From NCBI RefSeq assembly GCF_000175195.1, contig NZ_ACQL01000101.1:1-64000 (forward strand): DNA of 64,000 bases. Direction: 5' to 3'. This stretch comes from Actinobacillus minor NM305. Its GTDB lineage: Bacteria; Pseudomonadota; Gammaproteobacteria; Enterobacterales; Pasteurellaceae. Position numbers and translations under genes: made by a program. Numbering within the stretch: position 1 is the stretch's first letter; each line of letters opens with the position of its first letter. Below are positions 1 through 9,302 of this stretch, piece after piece. The notes beneath the pieces were generated by a model. It was not told the DNA's origin, searched no databases, and saw only the letters and a program-made list of their open reading frames with translations.

Positions 1-24
1 AATAAAAAGGTTTGTCAGTAATCT

Positions 25-50
25 GAAAGCCTCCCGATTGGGAGGCTTTG
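25..50 (+). terminator. Rho-independent terminator of a gene left of the window
   Basis: An inverted repeat GCCTCCC-GATT-GGGAGGC is followed by a short T-rich stretch on the plus strand. It most likely ends a plus-strand gene that lies outside the window. It could also work on the other strand. Confidence 0.55.
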
Positions 51-93
51 TTATTGGTAATACAATAATAAATATCGTAAAACTTTTATAAAA

Positions 94-116
94 AACACCG
101 AGCTTTCGCTCGGCGT
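94..116 (-). terminator. Terminator of transketolase gene
   Basis: Read on the minus strand, a CCGAGC-GAAA-GCTCGG hairpin is followed directly by a run of T residues. It lies 30 bases beyond the transketolase stop codon, the classical position for an intrinsic terminator. Confidence 0.85.
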
Positions 117-145
117 TATCCTTTAAATCATTCGTAACTATTTAA

Positions 146-2152
146 TTACAAAATCTCTTTTGCTTTTGCAACCACATTTTCAACGGTAAAGCCGAAGAGT
201 TTAAATAACTCGCCTGCCGGTGCTGATTCACCAAAGGTATTCATACCTACGATACGACCTTCAAAACCAACATATTTGTACCAGAAATCTGAAAGTTGTG
301 CTTCAATAGCAACACGTTTTGTTACATTGCTTGGCAATACAGATTCACGATATGCTGCATCTTGTTTATCAAATACGTTTGTACTTGGCATAGAAACAAC
401 ACGTACTTTTTTGCCTTCTGCTGCAAGCACATCTGCCGCTTTCATTGCTAATTCAACTTCTGAACCGGTTGCAATCAGAATTAAATCCGGGCAATCACCT
501 TTTTCGCAACAATCACGTAAAATATAACCACCTTTAGCAATGTTTGCTAATTTTTCTGCATTACGCTCTTGTTGTGCTAAGTTTTGGCGAGTAAAGATTA
601 ACGCACTTGGGCCATCTTTACGCTCAACTGCAGCTTTCCACGCTACTGCAGATTCAACTTGGTCACACGGTCTCCAAGTTTCTAAATTTGGAATATAGCG
701 TAATGAAGCGGTTTGTTCTACCGGTTGATGTGTAGGACCATCTTCGCCTAAGCCGATTGAGTCGTGAGTATAAACAAATAATGAACGTTGTTTCATCAGT
801 GCTGCCATACGTACCGCATTGTGTGCATATTCATAGAACATTAAGAATGTTGCACCATAAGGAATAAAACCACCGTGTAATGCAATACCGTTCATAATCG
901 CTGACATACCGAATTCACGTACGCCGTAGTTAATGTAGTTACCATCAACATTATGATCAGCACGAATTGGTTTAGAGCCAGACCATAATGTTAAGTTAGA
1001 ACTTGCTAAGTCTGCTGAACCACCTAAGAATTCAGGTAAGATGTGAGCATAAGCTTCGATTGCATTTTGTGAAGCTTTACGGCTTGCAATAGCGGCCGGA
1101 TTTGCTTGTAATTTTTCAATAAATGCTTGGCTTTCCGCTGCCCAATTTGCCGGTAATTCGCCCGCTGTACGACGTTTAAATTCTGCGGCTAATTCAGGAT
1201 AAGCCGCTTCATATGCAGCAAATTTTGCATTCCATTCTTTCTCAACCACTGCACCTTTTGCTTTTGCGTCCCATTCTGCATAGATTTCAGTAGGAATAAC
1301 AAACGGAGCGTGTTCCCATTTTAAGAATTCACGTGCTGCCGCAATTTCTGTTTCGCCTAATGGTGCGCCGTGGCAATCGTGCGAGTTACATTTATTTGGT
1401 GAGCCATAACCGATAATGGTTTTGCAAATAATCAATGTTGGGCGTTCTTTCTCTGCTTGCGCATTTTCAATCGCAAATTTAATTTGTTCAGCATTGTGTC
1501 CATCAACATTACGAATAACTTGCCAGCCATAAGCTTCGAAGCGTTGTGCTGTATCATCACTAAACCAGCCATCAACATGACCATCAATCGAAATATTGTT
1601 GTCATCGTAGAATGCGATTAATTTGCCTAAACCTAATGTGCCTGCTAATGAACAAGCTTCGTGAGAAACGCCTTCCATTAAGCAACCATCACCTAAGAAT
1701 GCATAAGTGTAGTGATCGACAATCTCATGACCTTCACGGTTAAATTGCGCTGCCAATGTTTTTTCTGCAATTGCCATACCAACTGCATTGGTAATGCCTT
1801 GACCTAAAGGACCTGTTGTTGTTTCCACACCCGGAGCATAACCATATTCAGGGTGACCTGGAGTTTTTGAGTGTAACTGACGGAATTGTTTTAAATCTTC
1901 AATCGATAAATCATAACCCGTTAAATGCAATAAGCTATAAATAAGCATAGAGCCGTGTCCGTTTGATAATACAAAGCGGTCGCGATCTGCCCATTTTGGA
2001 TTAGTTGGGTTGTGCTTTAAAAAATCACGCCATAATACTTCTGCAATATCCGCCATTCCCATTGGCGCACCAGGGTGGCCTGAATTTGCTTTTTGTACCG
2101 CATCCATACTTAATACGCGGATGGCATTTGCTAAAACTTTACGTTCAGCCAT
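146..2152 (-). CDS. tktA: Transketolase
   Basis: Thiamine-diphosphate enzyme of the non-oxidative pentose phosphate pathway; it moves two-carbon ketol units between sugar phosphates in the cytoplasm. The 668 residues match the usual bacterial length. Visible hallmarks are the N-terminal run with [10 protein letters not shown], the ThDP/Mg region GDGCLMEG...NNISIDG, the GPLGQG loop, and the pyrimidine-domain segment [18 protein letters not shown]. It stands alone with its own terminator. A well-formed promoter (TTGAGT-17-TACAAT) and a perfect CRP palindrome lie upstream, so expression probably follows cAMP. Whether the genome has a second transketolase cannot be seen here; the symbol is by similarity. 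Confidence 0.97.
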   Translation of the reverse strand: MAERKVLANAIRVLSMDAVQKANSGHPGAPMGMADIAEVLWRDFLKHNPTNPKWADRDRFVLSNGHGSMLIYSLLHLTGYDLSIEDLKQFRQLHSKTPGHPEYGYAPGVETTTGPLGQGITNAVGMAIAEKTLAAQFNREGHEIVDHYTYAFLGDGCLMEGVSHEACSLAGTLGLGKLIAFYDDNNISIDGHVDGWFSDDTAQRFEAYGWQVIRNVDGHNAEQIKFAIENAQAEKERPTLIICKTIIGYGSPNKCNSHDCHGAPLGETEIAAAREFLKWEHAPFVIPTEIYAEWDAKAKGAVVEKEWNAKFAAYEAAYPELAAEFKRRTAGELPANWAAESQAFIEKLQANPAAIASRKASQNAIEAYAHILPEFLGGSADLASSNLTLWSGSKPIRADHNVDGNYINYGVREFGMSAIMNGIALHGGFIPYGATFLMFYEYAHNAVRMAALMKQRSLFVYTHDSIGLGEDGPTHQPVEQTASLRYIPNLETWRPCDQVESAVAWKAAVERKDGPSALIFTRQNLAQQERNAEKLANIAKGGYILRDCCEKGDCPDLILIATGSEVELAMKAADVLAAEGKKVRVVSMPSTNVFDKQDAAYRESVLPSNVTKRVAIEAQLSDFWYKYVGFEGRIVGMNTFGESAPAGELFKLFGFTVENVVAKAKEIL

Positions 2153-2202
2153 AATATTCTCCCGTCAATTGACTTTTTTAAGATTGTTTTTGAGTATTCG
2201 TG

Positions 2203-2231
2203 ATTGTAATCAAGTTTGAAGTAAAACTCAA
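2203..2231 (-). promoter_or_regulatory. Predicted sigma-70 promoter of tktA
   Basis: On the minus strand TTGAGT (2231-2226) and TACAAT (2208-2203) are separated by 17 bases. The expected start of transcription is near 2196. The CRP palindrome is centred about 60 bases upstream of that, the spacing of a class I activated promoter. Confidence 0.65.
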
Positions 2232-2247
2232 AAAAATCCTTCGATTT

Positions 2248-2263
2248 TGTGATCTCGCTCACA
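2248..2263. promoter_or_regulatory. CRP (cAMP receptor protein) binding site
   Basis: The 16-mer TGTGATCTCGCTCACA matches the core CRP palindrome TGTGA-N6-TCACA in all ten specified bases. It lies between divergent tktA and rpmE. Its centre fits class I activation of the tktA promoter (about -60) better than the rpmE promoter (about -55). Confidence 0.8.
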
Positions 2264-2274
2264 GAAATTACCGC

Positions 2275-2303
2275 TTGATCTCTTTACTTATCTCGTCTAA
2301 AAT
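2275..2303 (+). promoter_or_regulatory. Predicted sigma-70 promoter of rpmE
   Basis: TTGATC (2275-2280) and TAAAAT (2298-2303) have a 17-base spacer. The long leader that follows holds a small perfect hairpin, GTTAAAC-ATCT-GTTTAAC at 2321-2338, which might serve autoregulation by L31. That role is inference. Confidence 0.5.
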
Positions 2304-2423
2304 ACGCACTCTTTTTAGGCGTTAAACATCTGTTTAACATTTTTATTAATTACATATGGTACTTATCAGCGGTTCATCATGAAACAAGATAAGCAGCGAT
2401 ATGGCTTCTTATGAGGTTCTCCA

Positions 2424-2636
2424 ATGAAAAAAGGTATTCACCCAGAATATACAGAAATTACTGCAACATGTTCATGCGGTAACGTAATCAAAACTCGCTC
2501 AACAGTGGGTAAAAACTTAAACCTTGATGTGTGTGGTAACTGCCACCCATTCTATACTGGTAAACAACGTGTTGTTGATACTGGTGGTCGTGTTGAACGC
2601 TTCAACAAACGCTTCAGCATTCCAAGCACAAAATAA
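2424..2636 (+). CDS. rpmE: 50S ribosomal protein L31, zinc-binding form
   Basis: Small protein of the large ribosomal subunit, located at the bridge to the small subunit. The 70 residues begin [11 protein letters not shown] and carry four cysteines (positions 16, 18, 37 and 40) in CSC and CGNC pairs. This marks the zinc-containing C+ form rather than the zinc-free paralogue made in zinc starvation. The reading frame is preceded by GAGGTTCTCC, a good ribosome binding site, and followed by a strong terminator, so it is a single-gene unit divergent from tktA. Confidence 0.97.
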   Translation: MKKGIHPEYTEITATCSCGNVIKTRSTVGKNLNLDVCGNCHPFYTGKQRVVDTGGRVERFNKRFSIPSTK

Positions 2637-2652
2637 TTTGAAATTTTTTGAA

Positions 2653-2677
2653 AAAACCTCCGTAAAACGGAGGTTTT
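2653..2677 (+). terminator. Terminator of rpmE
   Basis: AAAACCTCCG-TAAAA-CGGAGGTTTT forms a ten-base-pair stem followed by T residues, 17 bases past the rpmE stop. It separates rpmE from the glycosyltransferase genes. Confidence 0.9.
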
Positions 2678-2705
2678 TTATATCTAGATGATGGAGAATT
2701 ACTGA

Positions 2706-3776
2706 ATGACTAAACAAAAGAAAAAAATTCTGCTTGCTATTCCTACAGTACACGGTATATCTGAATTAGTAGAAAAAAATTTAAAGTTCTATAACTTTGA
2801 CGTTATAAACATTTCTAGAAATGACAAAGAAAAGAATAAATTCAAATATCCATCTCTTTGGGATCATTTTATTGTTAAATTAAGAAAAATTATATTAAAA
2901 GATAAAAAAGCAAAAACAAACTTACAATCTAAATTATTAACTCAAGAATTAGATAAAATTTTTCCCCAAAATGAAAAATTTGATTACGCATTATTTTTTC
3001 TTGCTCAATTTTACTCTTTGAGATTTATTGAACATATAAGAAATAAAACAAAAAATGGTCTCGTTGTTAATTATCAATGGGACGGAATGGATCGTTTTAA
3101 AGATATTTACAACTATATCAATTTATTTGATCGATTTTTTGTTTTTGATCCTAGTGATTTGCCTAAAAATGATAGGTTATTACCTTCAACAAGTTTTTAT
3201 TTTGACTTTGATCTTACACCATTACCTAGCCAATATGATTTTTATTATCTAGGGGCGCATAGAGATGACCGCAGCGAATTAGTTATTCAATTTGCTAAAT
3301 TTGCTGAAAAAATGGGATTTAATATTAATATGAATATTGTACTCCCTGTTCGTAGAAATGATGTAGCTAAACTATATCCTAAAAATGTAACTATTTTACA
3401 ACCTAATGAAGTAAAAGATTTTAAAGATAATCTTCTGTCTGCGAGACAATCTAAGATCTTGCTCGATTTTGTGATAAGTGAACATAACGGGCTTTCACTC
3501 CGAACATTTGAAGCGCTAGGTCATAATAAAAAACTAATTACCACAAACAAAGAGATCAAAAAGTATGATTTTTATCACCCAAATAATATCTTTATATTAG
3601 ATAATAATTTTGATGAAATCCCAAATTTTTTAGAGAAACCTTATCAACCTGTCGCTCAAGAAATTAAAGAAAAATATAGTTTCAGAAATTGGATTAATTA
3701 TGTTCTTGACATACAGCCACATCAACCTATTTTATTACCGGAAGATAATTATGAAGAAGATAAAAAAATATCTTAG
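2706..3776 (+). CDS. Putative lipooligosaccharide glycosyltransferase (GT-B fold)
   Basis: A 356-residue, lysine- and AT-rich protein without signal peptide. The C-terminal half carries NGLSLRTFEALGHNKKLIT (around residues 260-280), the pattern of the nucleotide-sugar-binding loop in GT-B glycosyltransferases of the CgeB-like or lipopolysaccharide-core type. The N-terminal domain is poorly conserved, as expected for the acceptor side. The ATG at 2706 has a GGAG sequence 11 bases upstream. It overlaps the following heptosyltransferase-like gene by 26 bases, so the two are translationally coupled and probably act on the same outer-core sugar chain. Exact donor and acceptor cannot be told. Confidence 0.7.
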   Translation: MTKQKKKILLAIPTVHGISELVEKNLKFYNFDVINISRNDKEKNKFKYPSLWDHFIVKLRKIILKDKKAKTNLQSKLLTQELDKIFPQNEKFDYALFFLAQFYSLRFIEHIRNKTKNGLVVNYQWDGMDRFKDIYNYINLFDRFFVFDPSDLPKNDRLLPSTSFYFDFDLTPLPSQYDFYYLGAHRDDRSELVIQFAKFAEKMGFNINMNIVLPVRRNDVAKLYPKNVTILQPNEVKDFKDNLLSARQSKILLDFVISEHNGLSLRTFEALGHNKKLITTNKEIKKYDFYHPNNIFILDNNFDEIPNFLEKPYQPVAQEIKEKYSFRNWINYVLDIQPHQPILLPEDNYEEDKKIS

Positions 3777-4791
3777 AAATATTCGCTTAGCGATTGGCAA
3801 GAAAATTCTTGATAAAAAACAACCGCTTGTAAATGTTTCATTTCCGCCTAAAAAAGTATTATTTCTTCGTCATGATGGAAAAATTGGCGACTATATTGTG
3901 AGTTCGTTTGTATTTAGAGAGATAAAAAAACAGTCTCCAGATACCGAAATTGCGGTCGTTTGTTCTTATAAAAATGCCTATCTTTTTGAGAAAAATCCTT
4001 ATATTGATAAGCGCTATTTCGTTAAAACAAAAAACATTAAAGATTATATTCGATGTGGAAAACAGCTTGCCAAAGAGTCTTTTGATTTTGTGATCGATCC
4101 TACAACAACTCTAAGAAATAGAGATTTACTCTTTTTACGTCTCATTAAAGCTAAAAATTATGTTGGCTATAAAAAAGAAAACTATGCCTTATTTAATATC
4201 AACATAAAAGCTGAAAATAACCATTTTAGAGATATTTATCACAAAGCACTAACCGCTATTGGGTTTAAAAATATTTCAACCCATTACGATATTCCATCTG
4301 ATCAAAAAAGTTGTGAAGATATTGCGCAATTTTTAAAGATAAAACAACTGGAGCATTACATCGCCGTTAATTTTTTTGGTGCTGGTTCAGCAAGGCGTTT
4401 CAATGAAAAATCAATGAAAGCGTTGTTAGATAATCTAACAAGTAGTAATACGATGAATATCGTATTACTTGCGTTTCCGGAAGTCATAGACGAAATGCAA
4501 ATGCTTGCAAAACAATATAAGAATGTTTTTGTCTATGAGCAAACAAAAACCGTTTTCCATACTATTGAGTTAATCAAACATTCAGATATGGTTATCTCAC
4601 CTGATACTTCTATTGTTCATATTGCAGCAGGCTTTAATAAGCCAATCATTGCTTTTTATAGTCAAGATGAAGAAAACTTTGTGCATTGGCACCCTTATAA
4701 TCAAGCTGAAACGCATGTCCTTCGGTTTTATAAAAGCGTAAATGAATTGGATTTTGCTCAAATCAAACCAGAATGGTTACAAACAACATAA
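3751..4791 (+). CDS. Glycosyltransferase family 9 (ADP-heptose:LPS heptosyltransferase-like)
   Basis: Cytoplasmic enzyme expected to transfer heptose to the inner core of lipooligosaccharide. The N-terminal motif KVLFLRHDGKIGDYIVSS and the C-terminal MVISPDTSIVHIAAGFNKP...FYS pattern are those of GT9 proteins (WaaC/WaaF/WaaQ). The start is set at ATG 3751, giving MKKIKKYLRN, because GGAAG lies 8 bases before it; a longer in-frame extension begins at 3700 but lacks a ribosome site and would overlap the upstream gene further. At 346 residues it has the family length. Which heptosyltransferase it is cannot be assigned. Confidence 0.85.
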   Translation: MKKIKKYLRNIRLAIGKKILDKKQPLVNVSFPPKKVLFLRHDGKIGDYIVSSFVFREIKKQSPDTEIAVVCSYKNAYLFEKNPYIDKRYFVKTKNIKDYIRCGKQLAKESFDFVIDPTTTLRNRDLLFLRLIKAKNYVGYKKENYALFNINIKAENNHFRDIYHKALTAIGFKNISTHYDIPSDQKSCEDIAQFLKIKQLEHYIAVNFFGAGSARRFNEKSMKALLDNLTSSNTMNIVLLAFPEVIDEMQMLAKQYKNVFVYEQTKTVFHTIELIKHSDMVISPDTSIVHIAAGFNKPIIAFYSQDEENFVHWHPYNQAETHVLRFYKSVNELDFAQIKPEWLQTT

Positions 4792-4792
4792 C

Positions 4793-4813
4793 TATAATTT
4801 AAAGGGCTATAAT
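4793..4813 (+). promoter_or_regulatory. Duplicated -10-like elements in front of ilvY
   Basis: CTATAATTTA occurs twice (TATAAT at 4793-4798 and 4808-4813). The second one ends 8 bases before the ilvY ATG, so a transcript from it would begin at or next to the start codon and be nearly leaderless. No convincing -35 element is visible for either. Confidence 0.4.
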
Positions 4814-4821
4814 TTAGAACT

Positions 4822-5700
4822 ATGGACTTCCAATCCCTTAAACTGTTTTTAGATTTAACGCAAACTCGTAGCTTTATTCGCACTGCGGAAAAAAACTATA
4901 TGAGTGCCTCAACGCTTACCCGACATATTCAGCGAGTTGAAGAAGAAATTGGGCAGCCGTTGTTAATGCGAGATAATCGACAGGTTAAACTTACAGAAGC
5001 GGGCGAAAAATTCTTAGAATTTGCAAAACAAAGCTGGACTGATTGGCAACAGCTGCAAAGCCAGCTTTCGCCTAATAAAGGAGAACTTGAGGGAGAATTG
5101 AGACTATTTTGTTCGGTCACGGCATCTTATAGTCATCTGCCGAACATTTTAGAAAAATTCCGCCAACGTTATCCTAAGGTCGAAATTAAACTTATGACGG
5201 GGGATCCAGCTCAAGCGGTTCATTTAGTGCAATCAATGCAAGCGGATATTTCCCTTGCCGGCAAGCCTGATACTTTGCCAAATAACATTAATTTCCAACA
5301 TATTGATGATATTACCTTATCGTTAATTGTGCCTCGGGTAGCTTGCGCTGCTACACAATTACTTCAGCAAGATCCAATAGATTGGCAAAATATGCCTTTT
5401 ATTTTGCCCGTTGAAGGTCCTGCACGGAAGAGAATAGACGCTTGGTTTAAACAACAGAAAATTAAAGATCCGAAAATTTACGCCACCGTATCGGGACACG
5501 AAGCTATTGTGCCAATGGTTGCTTTAGGCTGTGGCGTAGCGCTTTTGCCTGATGTTGTTATAAAACATAGCCCTGTAGCAAATCAAGTCTCTTATTTAAC
5601 CTTACCTGCGCCGGTTCTACCCTTTGAATTAGGCGTTTGTGTCCAAAATAAACGATTGCAAGAGCCAATTATTCATGCGTTTTGGTCGTTGCTTTCTTAG
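4822..5700 (+). CDS. ilvY: LysR-type activator IlvY
   Basis: Transcription factor that in enterobacteria activates ilvC (acetohydroxy-acid isomeroreductase) in response to its substrates. The winged-helix HTH is at residues 1-60, followed by the co-inducer domain. Specific similarity to IlvY is seen in EIGQPLLMRDNR, FCSVTASYSHLPNIL, GHEAIVPMVALGCGVALLP and FELGVCVQNKRL, so the call is firmer than a generic LysR. At 292 residues it is full length. Unusually, ilvC is not divergent from it: the upstream neighbour is a co-directional glycosyltransferase and the downstream one a convergent phoH-like gene. No good ribosome binding site precedes the ATG (see the -10 elements). Confidence 0.9.
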   Translation: MDFQSLKLFLDLTQTRSFIRTAEKNYMSASTLTRHIQRVEEEIGQPLLMRDNRQVKLTEAGEKFLEFAKQSWTDWQQLQSQLSPNKGELEGELRLFCSVTASYSHLPNILEKFRQRYPKVEIKLMTGDPAQAVHLVQSMQADISLAGKPDTLPNNINFQHIDDITLSLIVPRVACAATQLLQQDPIDWQNMPFILPVEGPARKRIDAWFKQQKIKDPKIYATVSGHEAIVPMVALGCGVALLPDVVIKHSPVANQVSYLTLPAPVLPFELGVCVQNKRLQEPIIHAFWSLLS

Positions 5701-5702
5701 AA

Positions 5703-5752
5703 AAACAAGCGGCTGAATTTGCAATATACATAACAAATTCAACCGCTTGTTT
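5703..5752. terminator. Bidirectional terminator made of two inverted uptake sequences
   Basis: AAACAAGCGGCTGAATTTG (5703-5721) pairs with the arm at 5734-5752, with one G-U pair in 19. Both arms contain the Apl-type uptake-signal core. It lies between the convergent ilvY and phoH-like genes, each of which reads into it. Confidence 0.85.
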
Positions 5753-5767
5753 CTATAATAATCACAT

Positions 5768-6850
5768 TTATAATGCTTCAGCTTGAGCTAAAATCTTCTG
5801 CTGCTCTAATGCCAATTTTTCTAACTGGCGCTGTTGTTTTCTCTCTTGTTGGCGGATTTCGTCTTCCGCCTCCCAAACATCGTAGGCTTGTACAATTTTC
5901 GCCACCACAGGGTGTCGAACAATATCTTTGCTATCAAAGAAATTAAAGCTCAACTCCTCCACATCTTTTAAAACGTCCATCGCGTGCTTTAATCCCGATT
6001 TTTGATTTCTTGGTAAATCAACTTGGGTTACATCGCCGGTAATTACCGCTTTAGAATTAAAACCAATACGGGTTAAAAACATTTTCATCTGCTCGGTCGT
6101 TGTATTTTGGCTCTCATCTAAAATAATAAATGCATCGTTTAGGGTTCTTCCTCGCATATACGCAAGCGGCGCAATTTCAATCACGCCTCGCTCCATCAAT
6201 TTTTGCGCACGTTCAAACCCTAACATTTCAAACAAGGCATCATAAAGCGGACGTAAATAAGGTTCGATTTTTTGCCCGAGATCCCCTGGTAAAAAACCTA
6301 ATTTTTCGCCCGCTTCAACGGCTGGTCGTGTCAATAAAATACGGCGAATTTCTTGACGTTCTAAAGACTCCACCGCAGCTGCTACGGCAAGAAATGTTTT
6401 CCCTGTGCCGGCAGGTCCAATCCCAAAGCTAATATCGTGATTGAGAATATTGCGTAAATACGCTTGTTGATGTTCGCCTCTAGGCTTAATCACACCTCGT
6501 TTAGTTTTGATCGTAATCTCGCCTTGTGATTGCCATTGATTTTGCAATAACATTCGGCTTTCTTGGATCGCTAAATGGATATATTCTAAATCCAGTTCTT
6601 TGATTTTCCCCTTAATGGGTGCTGTTTCAACGTAAAGTTGCTGAATCAATTTTGCACTATTTTGCAAAAGATAATGGCTATAGTGATTTTCTTCTGCCGG
6701 TTGAATGGTAAATAAAAAACCTTGACGAGCAATAACAATGTTGAAACTTTTTTCAATCAACGCTAAATGTTCATCAAAAGCACCGCAAAGCGATTGCAAG
6801 CGAGCATTATCTTCCGGTGTTAAACTAAAAACGATTTCATTCACACTCAT
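5768..6850 (-). CDS. phoL: PhoH-family ATPase (YbeZ/PhoL)
   Basis: Cytoplasmic P-loop NTPase of the PhoH family; in related bacteria the YbeZ/PhoL type works with the endoribonuclease YbeY in rRNA maturation and RNA handling. Walker A GPAGTGKT is at residues 145-152 and Walker B AFIILDESQNTT follows near residue 215, with TGDVTQVDLP and RHPVVAKIV typical of the family. Length 360 is as expected, with a charged glutamine-rich tail. It begins 3 bases after fadR and is probably co-transcribed with it. In E. coli ybeY follows ybeZ directly; here the next gene is convergent ilvY, so ybeY must lie elsewhere. Confidence 0.93.
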   Translation of the reverse strand: MSVNEIVFSLTPEDNARLQSLCGAFDEHLALIEKSFNIVIARQGFLFTIQPAEENHYSHYLLQNSAKLIQQLYVETAPIKGKIKELDLEYIHLAIQESRMLLQNQWQSQGEITIKTKRGVIKPRGEHQQAYLRNILNHDISFGIGPAGTGKTFLAVAAAVESLERQEIRRILLTRPAVEAGEKLGFLPGDLGQKIEPYLRPLYDALFEMLGFERAQKLMERGVIEIAPLAYMRGRTLNDAFIILDESQNTTTEQMKMFLTRIGFNSKAVITGDVTQVDLPRNQKSGLKHAMDVLKDVEELSFNFFDSKDIVRHPVVAKIVQAYDVWEAEDEIRQQERKQQRQLEKLALEQQKILAQAEAL

Positions 6851-6853
6851 TTC

Positions 6854-7579
6854 CTATTTATCCGTAAAATTTGCAGGAAGCTGCTGTAAAATTTCTGCCC
6901 AACGAATACTACTATTTTGACGATTTCGAACTAAGCAATCTGCAACGGCTTGATGATCTGCCTTTTGACATAAATCTTTAAGCTCTTGATAAAAAGCTAA
7001 TGACAACTGGCGAGCCTCCTCTTTTTCAAAGAACAGCGAAGCTACTTGAATGTAAGTACTTTTAAAGCTATTAAAAATCAGCGCATAAACAGGTTTATTG
7101 GCGATAAAGGTTAGCTGGCGATAAAGCGAATAATCAAACAATGCGAAAGCCTCTGCGCTATCTTCAAGCGTATCTAAGCCATCAAACAGTAATAAAGCCT
7201 CGGCTGATGAAATTCTAATCGCCTCTTGAATGTAATACTCTGACATTCGTGTGCGCAACGACAGCACATTTGAAATAATGAGAGGAGCAGATAGCGGATC
7301 TAAATTAAGAATTGTCCCCAAAATATTCGGCCCTGCAGTTTCCCAAATATTATTGACTTTTGTAGGTTTTCCGTGCTGAATCTGTAGCCAGCCATCTCTT
7401 GCAAGGCGCTGTAAAACTTCTCTTAAAGTTGTTCGGGTAACGCCTATTCTTTCCGCTAACTCTCGTTCTGCCGGTAAATCACTTCCTGCCGGAAAATGGT
7501 TGTTCCAAATGCATTTGACAATATATTCCTCTGCCAATGCCGCCGGGCTTTGAGCTTTTAAAAGCGTTGTGTTATCCAA
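6854..7579 (-). CDS. fadR: Fatty-acid metabolism regulator FadR
   Basis: GntR-family repressor of fatty-acid degradation and activator of unsaturated fatty-acid synthesis; it responds to long-chain acyl-CoA. The winged-helix domain shows LPAERELAERIGVTRTTLRE and the C-terminal acyl-CoA domain follows, for 241 residues in total. The start codon is TTG (7579) giving LDNTTLLKAQSPA, supported by GAGGAA 8 bases upstream. It is divergent from nhaB exactly as in E. coli and other gammaproteobacteria, and leads an apparent fadR-phoL unit. Confidence 0.95.
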   Translation of the reverse strand: MDNTTLLKAQSPAALAEEYIVKCIWNNHFPAGSDLPAERELAERIGVTRTTLREVLQRLARDGWLQIQHGKPTKVNNIWETAGPNILGTILNLDPLSAPLIISNVLSLRTRMSEYYIQEAIRISSAEALLLFDGLDTLEDSAEAFALFDYSLYRQLTFIANKPVYALIFNSFKSTYIQVASLFFEKEEARQLSLAFYQELKDLCQKADHQAVADCLVRNRQNSSIRWAEILQQLPANFTDK

Positions 7580-7757
7580 ATAAAATTCCTCATTTTAGGC
7601 GTATCTGATGAAAATACCTAAAATTATTTGTTATTTTTAATAATGATCAAAATTTACCTAAATAGTATTAAATAGGCAATTTGAGTACATTGTATTGTCG
7701 CCTAATTTACATTATATTGCAAACTCACGCATTTAAAATTATAAAAGGAGTTCGTTT

Positions 7758-9299
7758 ATGGAAGGTACTCAGGTATTCTTCAAATCCTTTCTAGGCAAAA
7801 GCCCTGATTGGTATAAATTGTGTATTCTAGGCTTCTTAACCATCAATCCTGTACTTTATTTCTGCGTGAGTCCGTTTGTTGCTGGTTGGGTATTAGTTGC
7901 AGAATTTATTTTTACACTATCGATGGCGTTAAAATGCTATCCATTACAACCAGGTGGATTATTAGCCATTGAAGCCGTTATCATCGGTATGACAAGCCCA
8001 CATCATATCAAACAAGAAGTGATGGCAAACTTTGATGTTATCCTACTCTTAATGTTTATGGTTGCCGGTATCTATTTTATGAAACAGCTTTTATTGCACG
8101 TTTTCACAAAATTACTGATCGCAATCCATTCAAAAAAATTACTTGCCTTAGCATTTTGTTTAAGTGCTGCATTTTTATCTGCTTTCCTTGATGCACTAAC
8201 CGTTATTGCCGTGATTATCAGTGTTGGAACCGGTTTCTACGGTGTTTATCACAAAGTTGCTTCAGGTAATAGCTTTGAAGATTCTACCGACATAACCAAC
8301 GATGACAAAATTCAAAGTAAAAAAGAAATCCTCGACCAATTCCGTGCATTCTTACGTAGCCTTCTAATGCATGCCGGTGTCGGTTCTGCGCTTGGTGGCG
8401 TAATGACAATGGTGGGAGAGCCGCAGAATCTTATTATTGCCGGTCAAGCTGAATGGGGCTTTGTAGAATTTTTATTACGGGTTTTACCAATTAGTTTACC
8501 TGTTCTCATTTGTGGAGCAATGACTTGCTTAGCCGTAGAACACTTTAAAATTTTTGGTTATGGTGCAAAACTACCAAAAAAAGTTTGGGTAGTATTAGCG
8601 CGTTATAACCAATCCAGAGAACGCAAAATGACCAAACAAGATCGCCTAAAAATGGGGATTCAAGCTGTTGCCGGCGTGTGGTTAATTTTTGGTTTAGCAC
8701 TTCACCTTGCTGATGTTGGTATTATTGGTTTAACTGTGATTATCTTTACCACCGCTTTTTGTGGTATTACAGACGAACATACCATCGGGCGTTCTTTCCA
8801 AGAATCAATGCCGTTCTGTGCTTTATTAGTCGTTTTCTTCTCAGTCGTTGCCGTGATTATTGACCTCAAACTCTTTGAGCCAATTATCCAATTTGTATTA
8901 TCGGCTGATTCACAATCACAGCTTTCATTGTTCTATGTTTTCAATGGTTTACTTTCTATGATTTCAGATAACGTCTTCGTAGGAACCGTTTATATCAATG
9001 AAGCGAAAACAGCCTTTACTTCAGGTATTATTAGCAGAGAACAATTTGATCTAATCGCAGTGGCAATCAATACTGGTACCAACTTACCATCAGTTGCAAC
9101 ACCAAACGGACAAGCTGCATTCTTGTTCTTATTAACCTCTGCTTTTGCACCACTTATTCGCCTCTCTTACGGAAAAATGGTGTATATGGCATTACCATAT
9201 AGTATCGTCCTTTCTGGCGTAGGTTTCTTATCACTTGAATACCTCTTACCAAAATGTACAGAGTTGATGACACAATGGGGTTGGATTATCACAAGATAA
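7758..9299 (+). CDS. nhaB: Na+/H+ antiporter NhaB
   Basis: Inner-membrane antiporter that exports sodium in exchange for protons. It has 513 residues with about a dozen hydrophobic segments and the NhaB-type stretches [34 protein letters not shown] and [20 protein letters not shown]. The ATG is preceded by AAAAGGAG at 7743-7750. The spacer to fadR carries repeated CCTAAA/TTTAGG-like motifs of unknown meaning. Gene order fadR-nhaB-dsbB is a conserved gammaproteobacterial block. Confidence 0.96.
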   Translation: MEGTQVFFKSFLGKSPDWYKLCILGFLTINPVLYFCVSPFVAGWVLVAEFIFTLSMALKCYPLQPGGLLAIEAVIIGMTSPHHIKQEVMANFDVILLLMFMVAGIYFMKQLLLHVFTKLLIAIHSKKLLALAFCLSAAFLSAFLDALTVIAVIISVGTGFYGVYHKVASGNSFEDSTDITNDDKIQSKKEILDQFRAFLRSLLMHAGVGSALGGVMTMVGEPQNLIIAGQAEWGFVEFLLRVLPISLPVLICGAMTCLAVEHFKIFGYGAKLPKKVWVVLARYNQSRERKMTKQDRLKMGIQAVAGVWLIFGLALHLADVGIIGLTVIIFTTAFCGITDEHTIGRSFQESMPFCALLVVFFSVVAVIIDLKLFEPIIQFVLSADSQSQLSLFYVFNGLLSMISDNVFVGTVYINEAKTAFTSGIISREQFDLIAVAINTGTNLPSVATPNGQAAFLFLLTSAFAPLIRLSYGKMVYMALPYSIVLSGVGFLSLEYLLPKCTELMTQWGWIITR

Positions 9300-9302
9300 A
9301 AT

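Noticed and set aside
2248-2263. CRP site as the main activator site of rpmE
   Set aside because: The distance to the predicted rpmE start (about 55 bases) is off the usual helical positions, whereas the tktA distance fits.
3700-3750. Longer N-terminus of the GT9 gene
   Set aside because: It would extend the overlap with the upstream gene, has no ribosome site, and the added residues do not fit the family.
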